A stretch of DNA of 64,000 nt from Rhodosporidiobolus odoratus. Lineage: Eukaryota > Basidiomycota > Microbotryomycetes > Sporidiobolales > Sporidiobolaceae. Both the position numbers and the translations under genes were made by a program. The notes beneath the pieces were generated by a model that did not search any database, was not told where the DNA came from, and was given only the letters and a program-made list of their open reading frames with translations. The stretch covers positions 857,198 to 921,197 of the forward strand of contig JAOANU010000009.1 of NCBI GenBank assembly GCA_034387635.1, read 5' to 3'. Below are positions 35,216-46,130 of this stretch, piece by piece (the stretch's first letter is position 1; each line of letters starts with the position of its first letter).

Positions 35216-36120
35216 GGGTGGGGCGGCGGTGGTGTGTAGCTGGGGGTTTGAGGCGCGCGTCGTCGCGTGGTGGGGCTCGGTGTGATGCGGTCGGAGCGGT
35301 TTTTGTCGGAAGATGGACATTGGTTAGGCGTGGCGTCGAGCGGGCCAAGGAGCGGGTTACTTCCCTTGACCTCACGCCATCTCTTCTTTTCGCATTTCCT
35401 CCTCCTCCCTACTCTATTATTCCAGCAGCTTTCCTCGTTACCTCGTACTTTCGGCCAGCCAGTCAGCCGGCCCGTTGGACACGCTCGACTCGCCGATCTA
35501 CATTGATACCTCAGTCTCGCTGTTCGCACCCGCACACCTCTTTTCCACCTCATTGTTTCCCCTCGCAATCCCGCATACATTCCTCTTTCCCGGCTCATCG
35601 GTGTTGTCGTTCTCTCGAGTTCCCTTTTATCCATCCCTCCCTCCCTCCCGCCCTCCCTGAGCCTCTTTGGTTTCGTTTTCGCTTTCGCTGTGTAGAGCTG
35701 TGCTTTATTCCCCCGTTTTGAATGCTACTCTGCGTTCACTTTCTTTGTTGCTTGCTTGCGTTACGAGCTCAGAGGAAGGACTGTCCAGTCCAGTAAGAGC
35801 AGCATTTCATGCATTTTGGGGCCCGTCTCGCCCGGGCCTGACACAGCCAAAACAGAACCAACTACAACAACCTGCATCCACGCTGCACCTCCTCTCCATG
35901 CCGGCTGTTCCTGCCCTTTGGCAAGCGCCGACGTCCCCAACGCAAACATCAGGGCGAAGATTCGGTGTTGACCAGCGCTGGTCGTCGGATCGAGTTTACC
36001 ATGGAGGATATTGGAGAAAGCGAGAGAAAGGAGACAAGGGAAGGGGGACGTTGAGAAGGTGAAACACTGGAGCAGAGCTGCGGCAGAAGCATCAAAGTCA
36101 GTTTGTGGGAGACCGAGAGA
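35216..36120. other. 0.9-kb region without a supported gene
   Basis: It contains the 3' region of the preceding plus-strand gene and the 3' region of a small minus-strand gene. There is a strong pyrimidine block at about 35380-35660 (including CCCTCCCTCCCTCCCGCCCT) that resembles a leader, but no ATG-initiated ORF follows it convincingly. Confidence 0.4.
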
Positions 36121-36402
36121 CTAGGGCAGAACAGCGTACGAGGCAAAGGTGAGCCACTCCGGATCCTTCTGCGGGGAGCATGTGGAGGCGGATGGAGGGC
36201 TTGACTGCAGGCAGCAAAGCAGATCAGCCAAGCAGTCACATGCAGGGTAGAGTACGAGTAACGCACTTTGAGCCTGAGCGTTCCTTCTCCATCTCCCTGC
36301 CTGCCATCCTCCCAACCCTTCGCGACATCTGTCAGATCAAGACGATCAGCCTACACGAGGTGAGGGAGAAAAGAAGGAAAGAGCACGCACGTTCGTCCCC
36401 AT
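36121..36402 (-). CDS. very small hypothetical protein
   Basis: Three exons joined by consensus splice sites give about 59 residues: MGTN, then ADRLDLTDVAKGWEDGRQGD and LRLK, then ...QKDPEWLTFASYAVLP and stop. Donors are GTGCGT at both introns and the acceptors are GTGTAG and CTGCAG. No hydrophobic segment and no family recognised. The clean splicing is the only support. Confidence 0.35.
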
Positions 36403-36957
36403 AAAGAATGAAGGTGATTAGGGTGGCAGACTACGGTTCAAGCGAAGTACTCAGTTGGTGAATGTAGGAAGAAAAGCGGAAGAGAAAGAGAAAATCAGCT
36501 TTTCATGTGCGTGAACTTGCTTGGCAGTGCTGCGCACAGGCACGCTCTGTCAGCTGCGCGTATATCCGCTGCGGGTCGCGCGTAAATCCGAGGGCGACTG
36601 CAATGCACCTCCTATCCCCTTCTCCCATCATCAACCCAGTCCATTCCGTAACTTGTCCAGCTTCCCTCGCGCAACCTCACTTCAGTACCCATTGACCTCT
36701 ACCACGACCCGAGAAGGTCCCACCAACGTGTGTGATCCCTCCTCCTACTTCCCCTCCCCCGCCGAGCCTGATCTCCCGCGTACTTTCCCTTCCTTACCAT
36801 TTTGATTGCTCCTCCACTGCAGACCACACAGCCCAAATCCTCAGCTCGACCATACTCCAGTTCCCTCTCAGGTCTGTCGTCCCTCCGTTCCACCCTTACC
36901 TCTCTCTCTCATTCCCCATTTCTCACTCTCTTGCCTCACCTTTTCACTCCAAGCGAC

Positions 36958-37446
36958 ATGTCTCAGCCCACAACTCCATCCCTCGCTCAGCGCATTCCTT
37001 CAACGGCTGTAGAGCCCTCAGCCATGCAGCCTGCAACGCCTCAGCATAGGCCACACTCCCCCTCGCCTTCTGTTTCTCCTACTCCTCCCGCTATTCCCCT
37101 TCACCAGGACCCGCTGTTCACGCCCATTCCCATGAACAAGCAGCAGCTTATTGCGTCCCTTAGTGACCTCCTTACGCACAACAACCCCCAGACCAGCCGC
37201 GTCCTGGGTGCGGTTCAACGCCTTGTGCAACAGCATGAACACCTGTCGCGCCAAGTCTCGGGTCTCAACGCCGATCTCACAGAGCAGGCAGAGCAGATTG
37301 AAAGTATTGAAGAACTCTTTGAGTCGGAGATCGATGAGATAGACAGGGAGAGTTTGCCCGAGGACATGCACGAAGCCTTTTCCACATTCCTTCGCTTGCG
37401 CCCGCAGATCGAGGCGTTCGTACGTGAGCACGAAGCTCGCGATTGA
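36958..37446 (+). CDS. small coiled-coil protein, unidentified
   Basis: A single-exon ORF of 162 residues beginning MSQPTTPSLAQRIPST. The first 55 residues are Pro/Ser-rich; the rest is helical with heptad character: KQQLIASLSDLLTHNNPQT, VQRLVQQHEHLSRQVSGLNA, EQIESIEELFESEIDEIDRE and a last helix LRPQIEAFVREHEARD. A strongly pyrimidine-rich leader precedes the ATG, like other expressed genes here. No known domain recognised; size and architecture would suit a complex subunit. Confidence 0.55.
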   Translation: MSQPTTPSLAQRIPSTAVEPSAMQPATPQHRPHSPSPSVSPTPPAIPLHQDPLFTPIPMNKQQLIASLSDLLTHNNPQTSRVLGAVQRLVQQHEHLSRQVSGLNADLTEQAEQIESIEELFESEIDEIDRESLPEDMHEAFSTFLRLRPQIEAFVREHEARD

Positions 37447-37792
37447 CTTCCTCCTTCCTGCATTCCCTCCCTTTCAGCCGCCTCCGATCCTTGACAATTT
37501 TCTTCTCCTTGACTCATACCCTCAACCTTATACCTTTACTTCAACACCACGGGCTTTGTGTATGTGCACAGGGGGAATGGTGTACAGCTCAGTCGAAGGG
37601 TTCGGGAATGACAGGCAGTGTAGCAACTAGCATACGATGTGCAATCTCTCCTCTGCTTCTCCTCATATGGACCTGAGACCTCATTACACAAAGGAGTATG
37701 TAAGAAAAGCAAGAAAGCAAAAGCAGCGAGAGAGACGACACTAGAGAAAGGCAAGGATATGAACAAAATGAGGGGTATGAAGAGGGATACAA

Positions 37793-40700
37793 CTAAGGTG
37801 GCTTGGGCTTCTTCCCCTCCCGTCCCACGGGGTACCCCATTTCCGCCATCTCGGCAAAGCGCTGTCGAAGAAGGTGGTAGTCGAGTCCCAGGTGGATGTA
37901 GGTCCAGAAGACTGCCGTGATGTTCTTCGCACCAACAACATCCCGATCTTCAACCTCGCCGCAGCCTGGGCAACACTTCAAGCGCAGGTTTTCATCCTTG
38001 CCGAGGAAGAGCGAGCTAAGGCTGCAGTCATCCACGACCAAAAAGCTCAACTTGCTACCCTCGACCATGACGAGACGAGAGAGAGTAGTACGTACACATC
38101 GTCTCCATGCTCCTCGCGGCAATGAATGTCCGTACACATACTGCTTGTCCTGAACTCGTCCACAAACACGATCTCGACCTCGTTGATGTCGCTTCGAGCT
38201 CCTGCGGCCTTCTTGATCGCATTGACGAAGACACACTGCTTCGACCGAGCGTACCCTCGAGCATCCGAGCCACCGTCTTGACCAAACACGAAGATGAGAT
38301 CGTGCGATTTCGGTGAAGGCGGATAGATTCGGTTCAAGAATTCGGCGGCAGTCATGTCGAGCTTGCTTTGGTAAACCTGCTTCGTTTCGAAGTCGAATCG
38401 ATCCTCTGCAAGAAACTGTGTGAGCTAAACACTCTGAGTCGAGGTGATTGAGGCACTCACCTTCGTAACCTCGTATTGCTGGCCCTGACCCTTTCTCCTC
38501 CGGCATCCCAAACTTGGCTACCCTCTTACTCACCCTCTTCGACGCCGTATCGAGGGTTGCGCTCTTCACCAGGGCACAACGACCAGGCTCCTCTCCCACC
38601 ATGGGCTCGTAGTAACCCACCAGAGCCCGACGGAAGCCGCCATCTCCCCCCAAAACCGCCGCTGACTCCTCGCTAAGAGCTCCCTTCCCATCCTTTATGT
38701 CGATGCGGCCGTCTGGAATCGAGGGGAGAACCGAAGAGCGAGGGATTTCGCGAGGATGAAGAGTACGAGTGTCGGAGCCGTCTGGGATCAAGGCGTAGGT
38801 CGGATTGGCGGCGAGATGCTCGAACAGTTTTGGTGCTCGATCAATGGCGAGACTGAGGAATTCGTGAACGGTGTCTACCTTGTCGGCGGGAGAGCGGATT
38901 GTGTTGACGGTCGATTGCAGTGGGTGTTTCGTGTCGAGCACGAGGTAGTTCACTCTGAATGCATCGAGAGAGAAGGAGCCGTAGAGGAGGTTGGTCTTGT
39001 GGGCACCGGGGAGCAACCACTTCATGAGCAGGAGACGTTCCTGTCGAACCTTTGTTCCGAGGGTAGATCGCGGCGCTTCGTCGCCCAGTCCTACCAACTG
39101 CCGCACCTCTATCATGGCTTGATCAAACGCGGTTGCCAAGGCTTCTGGGGGTTTCGACCGGCGAAGGAGGATGTACGGATCCGGTTGACCTGGCGGTGGA
39201 TGTAGGAGGATTTCAGGAACAGAGGCAGGGAGGAGTGGCAGGGGAGCATGAGGTGTGTCGAGGTCTGCAAGGTAAGCGCGTATGGCGTTGATGATTGCAC
39301 CGGCGTTATCGGACCGACGAAGCGTATCGAGAACTTCGACGCTTTCAGGCTGGAAGTGATCGTGCGACGGGTTGTAGCGCTGTCGAGCTTGATTGCCCGT
39401 CAGCCCTCAGCCGGCACTTGCAAGATCGGAAGGGATACAGACTCACAATCGGCTGAACCCAGGGCAAATTTCCCCTTAACCAAGCAACATCGCTCTCGCT
39501 TACCTCGAACCCATCTCCCACCCTCTCATTCTCCGACTCCAGTCTGAACACGCGCTCCACATACCGCATCGTTGTCTGTACTGTACCCGCCCGCAAACGC
39601 CCCTTGCTCTTCCCTTCCACAATCGACCGCAACGAGTTCCCCTCCAGCTCAGCATCCTGGAGTGCCGTCTCCACCTCTTTCGTTCGCCAATCTGCGTTCC
39701 ATTCCCCCAACCCAACCCAGGTCTGCATACCCGCCCCAGCGTCAATCTGCTCTGCTTCGTCTGCTGCCGCTTCCAGATCCACTTCCTCCGCCTCCTTCCC
39801 TCTCCCCTTTCCCTTCCCCTTCCCCACTGTTACCTTCCTCGCCTTCTCATTCTCGAACGACCATTCCACCTGTCGACCATCCTCAATCCCAAACTCTGCC
39901 ATCACGCATACCCACACCCGATGACGAGGGTCGACTCGCTGAGAACCGGTGTTCCTGCCGGCCAGGCGTTCGAGGTGGTTGCTGTCGTAGTCGTTTGCGA
40001 CCTGTCAAGCGAGAGCGAGCTGGAGCAGACATGGAATCACACTGCTCAGCAAGGTGGCGATCTGTTCAGTGGCGGCGAGGTGTAGGTTGCTGGTCGTGGG
40101 CAGAACTGCCGCTATTCCTGCCTGCAAGTCAGTGTCGAGTCTCTGACGGTAGGGCGCAGGGACCGAGGTTGAGTTGAGAAGGCTCCAGGCGAAATCGGCA
40201 AAGTGCTTGACCGCCGGGTTCAGCCCGCGCTCGCTGCGGCTTAGTGCACGGTTCAGCACCGAGATCGCCTCGAGCGCGGCCGGCTCCAGAACAAAGGGCG
40301 GGGCAGGAAGGAGAGGCGAAGGAGTTTGATCGGTGCCGAGATCTTGCGAGCTACTACGGTGAAGCGTGGGAAAGATAGTGTCGTTCAGTCGTGCGACCGT
40401 TGCGGCGGGGGTGAGGAGGAGAGACCAGATGAGATTGTGCAGCGCTTGCTTGGTCGACTGTAGCTCGCTGACTTCCCAGTTGATCGTGATCTGCTGTATG
40501 AGCGGGTTGAGGTGGTGGCGCAATGGAGCACTCGCCGAGAGTGCTGCCATGGCTGCGGAGTAGATAGGGTGCGACGTATGACGTTCGATGGCGTCGATGA
40601 GCTGGATTGGGAGCTGCAATACCCAAGTCGTTGTCAGCTTCCTACTCTAATCTTGAGGAGGCGCAGGGAACGGCGACTGACTCCACGCTGCGTCAAGCCT

Positions 40701-41188
40701 TGAACATAGCTTGCCGGCTCTCGCTGACAGCCCTCCTGCATAATCGCCTCCACCTCCTGCCACTCCTCTGTCCCGGCCGCCACCCCTAACGACGCCCGCA
40801 ACACCTCTGCCATACTTTCACCTCGTAGCCGACCACTCGATTTCGTCGTCATGACGTTACAAACACGCTTGAGAAAGTCGTGTGCTTGACCATCGCCCAT
40901 CAGGAGAAGATGGGAGTGCAGCGGGTTGACTTGGCGAAGGACCGAGATGGTGATGCTGATGATCCCATGAAGGAGAGGCGCGGCGAGCGGGGTCGTGAAT
41001 GCGTGGAGGAGGGCGAGGTAGGGTGCGACAGCCGGATGGACAACGTGGTTGATGCTGCCGGTCAAGGTCTTGCAGTCCAACGTCTTCATCAAGCGTTTCG
41101 GATCCTTCAACGCGGCCACCATCTCCACAGTACCCTTGCCGGCCTCCTGCTCTCCTTTGGGCACACCCGCTGCGAGCTTCTGCGCCAT
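37793..41188 (-). CDS. TnpB/Fanzor-like protein with RuvC and zinc-ribbon motifs
   Basis: The C-terminus shows the arrangement of OrfB/TnpB and its eukaryotic relatives, Fanzor. VDEFRTSSMCTDIHC (about 38135-38163) gives the RuvC-II acidic residue and the first ribbon half (TSxxCxxxxC here). CCPGCGEVEDRDVVGAKNI (about 37919-37978) gives the second CxxC and the RuvC-III DRDxxxAxNI. Fanzors are RNA-guided DNA nucleases carried by many eukaryotic transposons. Upstream is a long, mostly helical region. The first ATG is at 41188 (MAQKLAAGVPKGEQEAG), but coding-like sequence in the same orientation continues up to the TGA at 41654, then into the XPG-like gene, so the two may be one reading frame split by decay. 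The RuvC-I aspartate is not certain (DTKHP in VNYLVLDTKHP is one candidate). About five introns. No terminal repeats or guide RNA could be assigned. Confidence 0.5.
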
Positions 41189-41653
41189 TCTCGTCTGTTT
41201 GCGAGCGGCGTTGGGAGCGCGGGCCGGTCGCTTCTTCTTCTTCTGCTGCTCCTTGTCCTCTCCTTCCCCCTCCTCTCCCTGATGTCCTGCACCTCGGTCT
41301 TTGCTCCCGGAACCCCCGGGGGGCTGCTTCTGGTTGTTGAGGCCGTCCTTCGCGGCAAGGACCGAGCAGAGGAGGCTGTCGAGGTCTCGTAGCGGTGTCG
41401 ACTGAGCGTAACTGAGGCGAACGTTGTCGGCGGGGGGAGGTCTAGGTTGACGGTGCCGGCGAGAGGTATATGCGACGCTGGGGCGGCCCGGGTTTGGAAT
41501 GACAGGGCTTGCAGTCGGGGGAGGACGGGTACCAGGAAAATCAGGGCGTGGAGGTCGAGTGTGCCGCCTTCCCCCGGATGCGACCAGGTTCTGGCGGGCA
41601 GGTCGAGCCCGACCGCCTTCAAGCGTGAGGTTACGGGTGATGACCGGCTGAGT

Positions 41654-43388
41654 TCAAGTGGACGGGCCGGGACCCGGGGAGTTGGTCGTTGAGCCGGTAT
41701 TGCTCTTGACGACCGCCCAAGTCCTCACACTGCGCAGCTGCTTGAACACCTCACTCGCCAACTCATGCTTGCTGACCAACTCCTCCTTCCGTACCTCCCC
41801 GCCGGTAAAGGTCCTCAACCAAGCTCGAACTCGACCACGTCGCCCCGCAGCTGCAGTTGCCGTCCTCGAGAAGATCCCCCGCTCAACGCCTGACGCCACT
41901 CTTCCCAGACCTGCTCTGCGGCCTACGGATCCCGACCGTACACCTCGAGCCAGTCGTACTTGGCCAGTCCCGTAACTGCCTCGATAGCCTGCAATGCATG
42001 CGCCGTTCCAAATCCCACCAAGAACCCCCCCTGCCTGTAATCCTGCCCCGCGAGGAGAGCGATGACCGCGCCGGCTCTTGGTTGATCGAGGACCCCGAGC
42101 TCGGTCGCGAGCTTTGATCGGGAGAAGAGGCTGACCAGCTTCTTGTCCTGTCTCAACATGCCGGTCGTCGTCTGTGTGAAGTGTAGACCGTTGAAGATGT
42201 TGTCGCTGTCACCGCCGATGACTGCGATGTCCTCTTGATAGGCTGAGGCGCGCTCGAGACTCGCTTTCAAGTCGGCGAAGGGAGTGACGAGTGGAAGTTG
42301 TGTAGGGAGAGAGGCGGGAGTGGTGAGTGGAGGGGGACGACCTTGGACGAGAGCGGTGACAAGCTCGGCGGTAGCGGGATCGCCTTCATGGGTGGGCGTC
42401 GAGAACGTGCACATGCCATCGAGGGCGTGGAAGAGCTGTGGAAGATGGTGTCACAGAATGCTGATGAGAGAACATTGAGATGGGGCACACCTCCTTCTTG
42501 GAGCAGTCCTGCAGATCTTGCAGACCTGGCGCCGGCATGTAAAGGGAGGAATAGGCGGGAAGGGATTTGAGCGCTTGATGACCGTTGCCGCTGTGAAAGA
42601 GCAAGTCTCTCTCGTACTTCCCCAGCCGAGCATCTCCACTGCCCTTTCCTCTGACCTCCCGTACCCCTGCATCGAACAACGCAAACGCCTTGCCCATCAC
42701 TCCCGTTATCCTGCCTTTCTCGCATGCCTCCTTTGCCCGACTGCGTTCTTCCGCATCCGGCAGGATGATCAAGAGGCCCGTCGGCCAGACTGACCGGATT
42801 GCGACGACAAGGTCGTAGATCACCTCGAGCACTGCACAGGCGACGGTGTCGGGGTAGGAGTCGGAGCGCCAAAAGGGGTCATCTTTGCGGAGGTGGCCAG
42901 CACTGGTGTGGAAGGCGGAACCAGTCGAGCTGCCCATATCGACCAACACGACTGAAGCAATGCATAGTTGAGTATAGCGTGTACCCAAGCGAACTGAGGG
43001 ATGCGCTTACCATCTTTTGCACCGTTGTAAGGCCGGAAGCCTCACCCACAGTGACAGGGGGACGGAAGAAGTGAAGTTGGATGAAGGGAGCTTGGCACGG
43101 GCGAAGGCACTTGGTCCTTTCCTTACGCATTCGCTAACGGATCGAACCAGGTAGCTAGACTTCTTTGTAGCTCTTGCCTTACGCATTCGCTAACGGATCG
43201 AACCAGCAATACACCGCGGTTCTCCTTAGCTTTCGCCCAGTGTTGGCGGAGAGATTCGCCTTCCAACCGTCCTCCTCCAGAATCGCCCTCATCAACCTTG
43301 AGCCTTGACTACAATCCCGGTCATTGATCTGGAAGGAGAGCACCGCCTGGGCTTGGTGTGCGAGGTCGGCAAAGTCGGCAATGCCCAT
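41654..43388 (-). pseudogene. XPG/FEN1-like nuclease, disrupted
   Basis: The start MGIADFADL at 43388 resembles the MGI start of XPG/FEN nucleases. Conserved pieces follow: VVLVDMGSSTGS (N-domain aspartate), LLIILPDAEERSRAKE (the VFDG position), THEGDPATAELVTALVQ (I-domain acidic helix), IAVIGGDSDNIFNG (the DxD element) and VIALLAGQDYRQGGFLVGFG with HALQAIEAV (the LLxGxDY..GIGPxxA helix-hairpin-helix). Disruptions: an in-frame TAG at 41925-41923 inside ...EVYGRDP/AAEQVWEEWRQAL, a change of frame about 60 bp later, and a TGA at 41656-41654 after which the same frame stays coding-like. I infer a decayed or recently disabled copy. It lies immediately upstream of, and in the same orientation as, the TnpB/Fanzor-like gene. 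Confidence 0.5.
43121..43206. repeat. 30-bp direct repeat, two copies 26 bp apart
   Basis: The blocks 43121-43150 and 43177-43206 are identical (both begin CCTTACGCATTCGC and end GATCGAACCAG). They fall at the first intron of the XPG-like gene and duplicate a potential donor/acceptor GTTAG. Confidence 0.9.
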
Positions 43389-43696
43389 GATGAGCAGGAG
43401 TAGGGAGGAGGCGGTTCGGATTACAGGGGGAAAGAAGGAGGGAGAGAGATGGTGAGGAAGGAATGGCTTTGGCTGGTGATGGCAAGGCTTATAGGTAGAG
43501 TTGTGTGGTAACAGTCTGTGAGATAGCAACAGGGGAAACAAGCGGTATCATTTGAGGAAGAGAGGGATTATCAACTCGACTTCTCACTGTCACCTCTTGT
43601 TTGTCGCAAGACTATAGTATGACTATGGGAGGTGTGTCTCACTGGACTCGCCTGTACTACGGACGAGTAGAAGATTGAGCTGCAGCACTGAGCAGA

Positions 43697-44979
43697 CTAC
43701 GGCCACAAGTTCCCCCCAAAGTTGATCAACCCAACCTCCCCGTCTCCGAGCCAATCCTCGATCTCAATCCCTTTCCACTCTGCCCGAATGATCTTGCAGA
43801 GCATATTCTCGAGCAGGATCGGACACGAGAGGTCGATGTTGAGAGAGAGCCGCGTATCGTTCCCCTGCAAGCTGACAACGAACCGAGTCGCGTCACCACC
43901 ACCTCAACGCCCTCTCAGAAACTCCCAACGCGCTTCAATACTGGCGCGGGTCTCGGGATCGAGTGGGCCGTTGTCGCGTCGCAGGATGCCAAACGGTCTG
44001 ACGGAAGTCGCACCCGGCGCACGAGGACAGGGCAAGGGAGCCGGGATCAAGTCAGAGGAAACAGTATAGGGAGGACGTACCGCGCGTATACCGTTGGAGA
44101 TTCCCCCCTCTGCCTCACTCGCATTCATGGCGTCGAAGAACTGTTGGAAGGCCTCCTCAGTGGCAGCATCGACCTCCTTCCTCGTGCTGCTCGCCGATAC
44201 GCTCAGGAAACCGAGTCGAACTAGACCCTTGCGAGCACCTCGGCTGACATCGGCGACGATGCGGGCCATTTCATCTCGAGTCGGACGTTGGGCATAGCCA
44301 CTCAAGGCGAGGTCACCTGCATGAGCCACACAGAGCTGAGTCAGCAAAGAATGAAGACTGGGGAGCAAGGCGCTCGTGGCAGAGGCTGGGAAAGAAATGG
44401 TGGATGAGGCAAAGTTACATACCCGCTAGCAGCATCAAAGACACACTGTTCTTGGCGGCACAACCAGGGAGCTTGGCTTCCATGAGGAGGTCCCTGATCT
44501 CCGGAAAGGTCGGAAGGACACCGGTCGGGATGGACGTGATGAACTTGTCGAGTGTTCGGTCCAGCGCAGACTGACTCTTCTTCCAATGCAGATGGTGAGC
44601 CGATTGACCGTAACACGCCGTACTTCCCTAGCGTAGACCCTGGCTAGGCTTGAGGAACCTCGTGGCGAACTGTGTTGGCACTGTCTGGGTCGTCCAGGTC
44701 GGAATGTTGGTGCGGTTGATGCCGATGCTTGGAAAGGCGGCGTAAACGGCTTCTTCAGCGGCTATCAAGCCACCGACTTGAGTTCGACAGTGGTGCTCGA
44801 GCTGTAGGTTGCGGGGTACTGGAGCGCCTTGGGAGTCGAGGAAGGTGGGGAGCAGTCGGCGATGCGGATGACGCTCACGTAGGGGGAGAACCTGCGACAG
44901 AGGCGAGTCAGGAATGGCCAATGCACAGACCTTCCAAAGAGACTGAGCGTGTACGCACCAGGTAAGGCTTATCACGCAT
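43697..44979 (-). pseudogene. unidentified protein gene interrupted by TGA
   Basis: Exons read, in order: MRDKPYL (candidate ATG at 44979), VLPLRERHPHRRLLPTF...FATRFLKPSQ, SALDRTLDKFITSIPTGVLP...KNSVSLMLLA, DLALSGYAQRPTRDEMARIV...AFQQFFDAMNASEAEGG, then RPFGILRRDNGPLDPETRA..EARWEFLRGR. A TGA (43910-43908) follows, but the same frame continues with GGGDATRFVVSLQGNDTRLS...LINFGGNLWP and stops at 43699-43697. The sequence GCGTTGAGG is one transition from GCGTCGAGG, so the stop looks like Arg CGA to TGA. The 3' end lies in the left arm of the 226-bp inverted repeat. Family not recognised. An upstream part near 45000-45130 may add exons. Confidence 0.45.
43849..44074. repeat. inverted repeat, left arm (226 bp)
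   Basis: It matches the reverse complement of 49803-50028 with about six mismatches seen. It contains the last intron and the RPFGILRRD exon of the interrupted gene above, including its TGA. The arms are 5.7 kb apart and enclose the TET/JBP-like gene. Confidence 0.92.
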
Positions 44980-45053
44980 CAACTCGACAACACGCTGCTT
45001 CTTCGAAGTGGCTCGTCTTTGCCTTGTCGTTGTCGCGCTTGACACTTGACCTG

Positions 45054-45096
<43 letters not shown>

Positions 45097-46130
45097 CCGC
45101 TGGAGTTTGTCTGAGCCCCATTGCGGTGAACAAATGCGGTCAGCCTTGTTGAGCTTGGACAGCTCCAGGCCGCATGAGACGGCTCGTCTCTCTGCCTTTG
45201 CCTTTCTCTCCCTTCTCTGCCACTTTCTCGCAACTTTGCTCACTCCACGCGCATTGCTGAATCGTTCAAGAGTCCGACTTCGTCAATGAAACCGTACTGC
45301 ATACACGCCCTTCACCTCCGCGTCGCGGTGCAGCCCTGTCAGCGCATTGGACGCTTGTCTTCCCCGAGGCGAGCGTACGGCCATGTCAGCGGTGCAGTTT
45401 CGCGAGATCTGGACGCCGGTCACTCTAGAGGCCGGCGTACGCTCGCGTTGCTGCATCGGCACTGTTCTACACCGACATCTCGACCTGGAGCCATTTCAAT
45501 CTCGACCCGCCACCGCCTGCTCGAGGCTCCTGGGCATGCTACCGCTGGTTCGCGTGGGGCTGTTGGTGCTCACCCGCTCGATCACTTTGGAGCCTTTTGC
45601 TTGAAGCGTCTCTGAGAGGGGGGCGGCTCTCGCTGGTGATCGACGGTTCGTGCAAAGGTCAGAACCCGCCGGGTGTGTCGACTCATCTGTACTTGGTCTC
45701 CCCCGCTCGCCCTAGCTACTTCTGTTCGTCATGACGACAATTGGGGGAGTGAGCGTACCGGAGGCCAAAGTCGCTTTCACGCCTCACCTTGCCCCAGCCT
45801 GTTCCCGAGCGCACTTGTCGGTCTTATAGCGGTCGTGGCGTGCTTGAGGTCGGGTTCTGGAGGGTGGCGGCGCTGCTGTGTTTGCGAGGCTGTGGATCGG
45901 TGGTGGAACGAGTCATGATGAGGGGCGTTCTGTACTCCTCGAGACAAGGGAATTGTGGGTAGCTGTGCGCAGTCGTCAAGCAGTGGTGCAGGATTGTAAG
46001 TCGTAGCTGGTTCCGAGTTGGACGACGCGTCATTTCTGGTTCTGGACTGACGTCGTCCCCCCGCTCTTTCCCTCGTCTTTGCTTGTCTTTGTTCTCCCTC
46101 ACTGTCAGCACGTACGGCTAGTTGTACAGT
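44980..46130. other. 1.15-kb region with no firm gene
   Basis: It holds the 5' side of the minus-strand gene above and the promoter of the TET/JBP-like gene. An ATG-initiated 73-codon ORF on the plus strand (45383-45604, MSAVQFREIWTPVTLE...) and a Lys/Arg-rich open frame on the minus strand (44980-45243) are unsupported by family or splicing. Confidence 0.4.
45056..45094. repeat. (TC)n microsatellite
   Basis: About 19 TC dinucleotide units on the plus strand, upstream of the minus-strand interrupted gene. Confidence 0.9.

Noticed and set aside
35667..36062. Plus-strand 131-codon frame beginning in a CT-rich leader
   Set aside because: It has no ATG start, no recognisable domain and no splice support.
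43121..43206. GGTTCGATCC in the 30-bp repeat resembling a tRNA B box on the minus strand
   Set aside because: The flanking bases do not form a T-arm or acceptor stem and there is no A box; it is better explained as part of a duplicated exon/intron segment.
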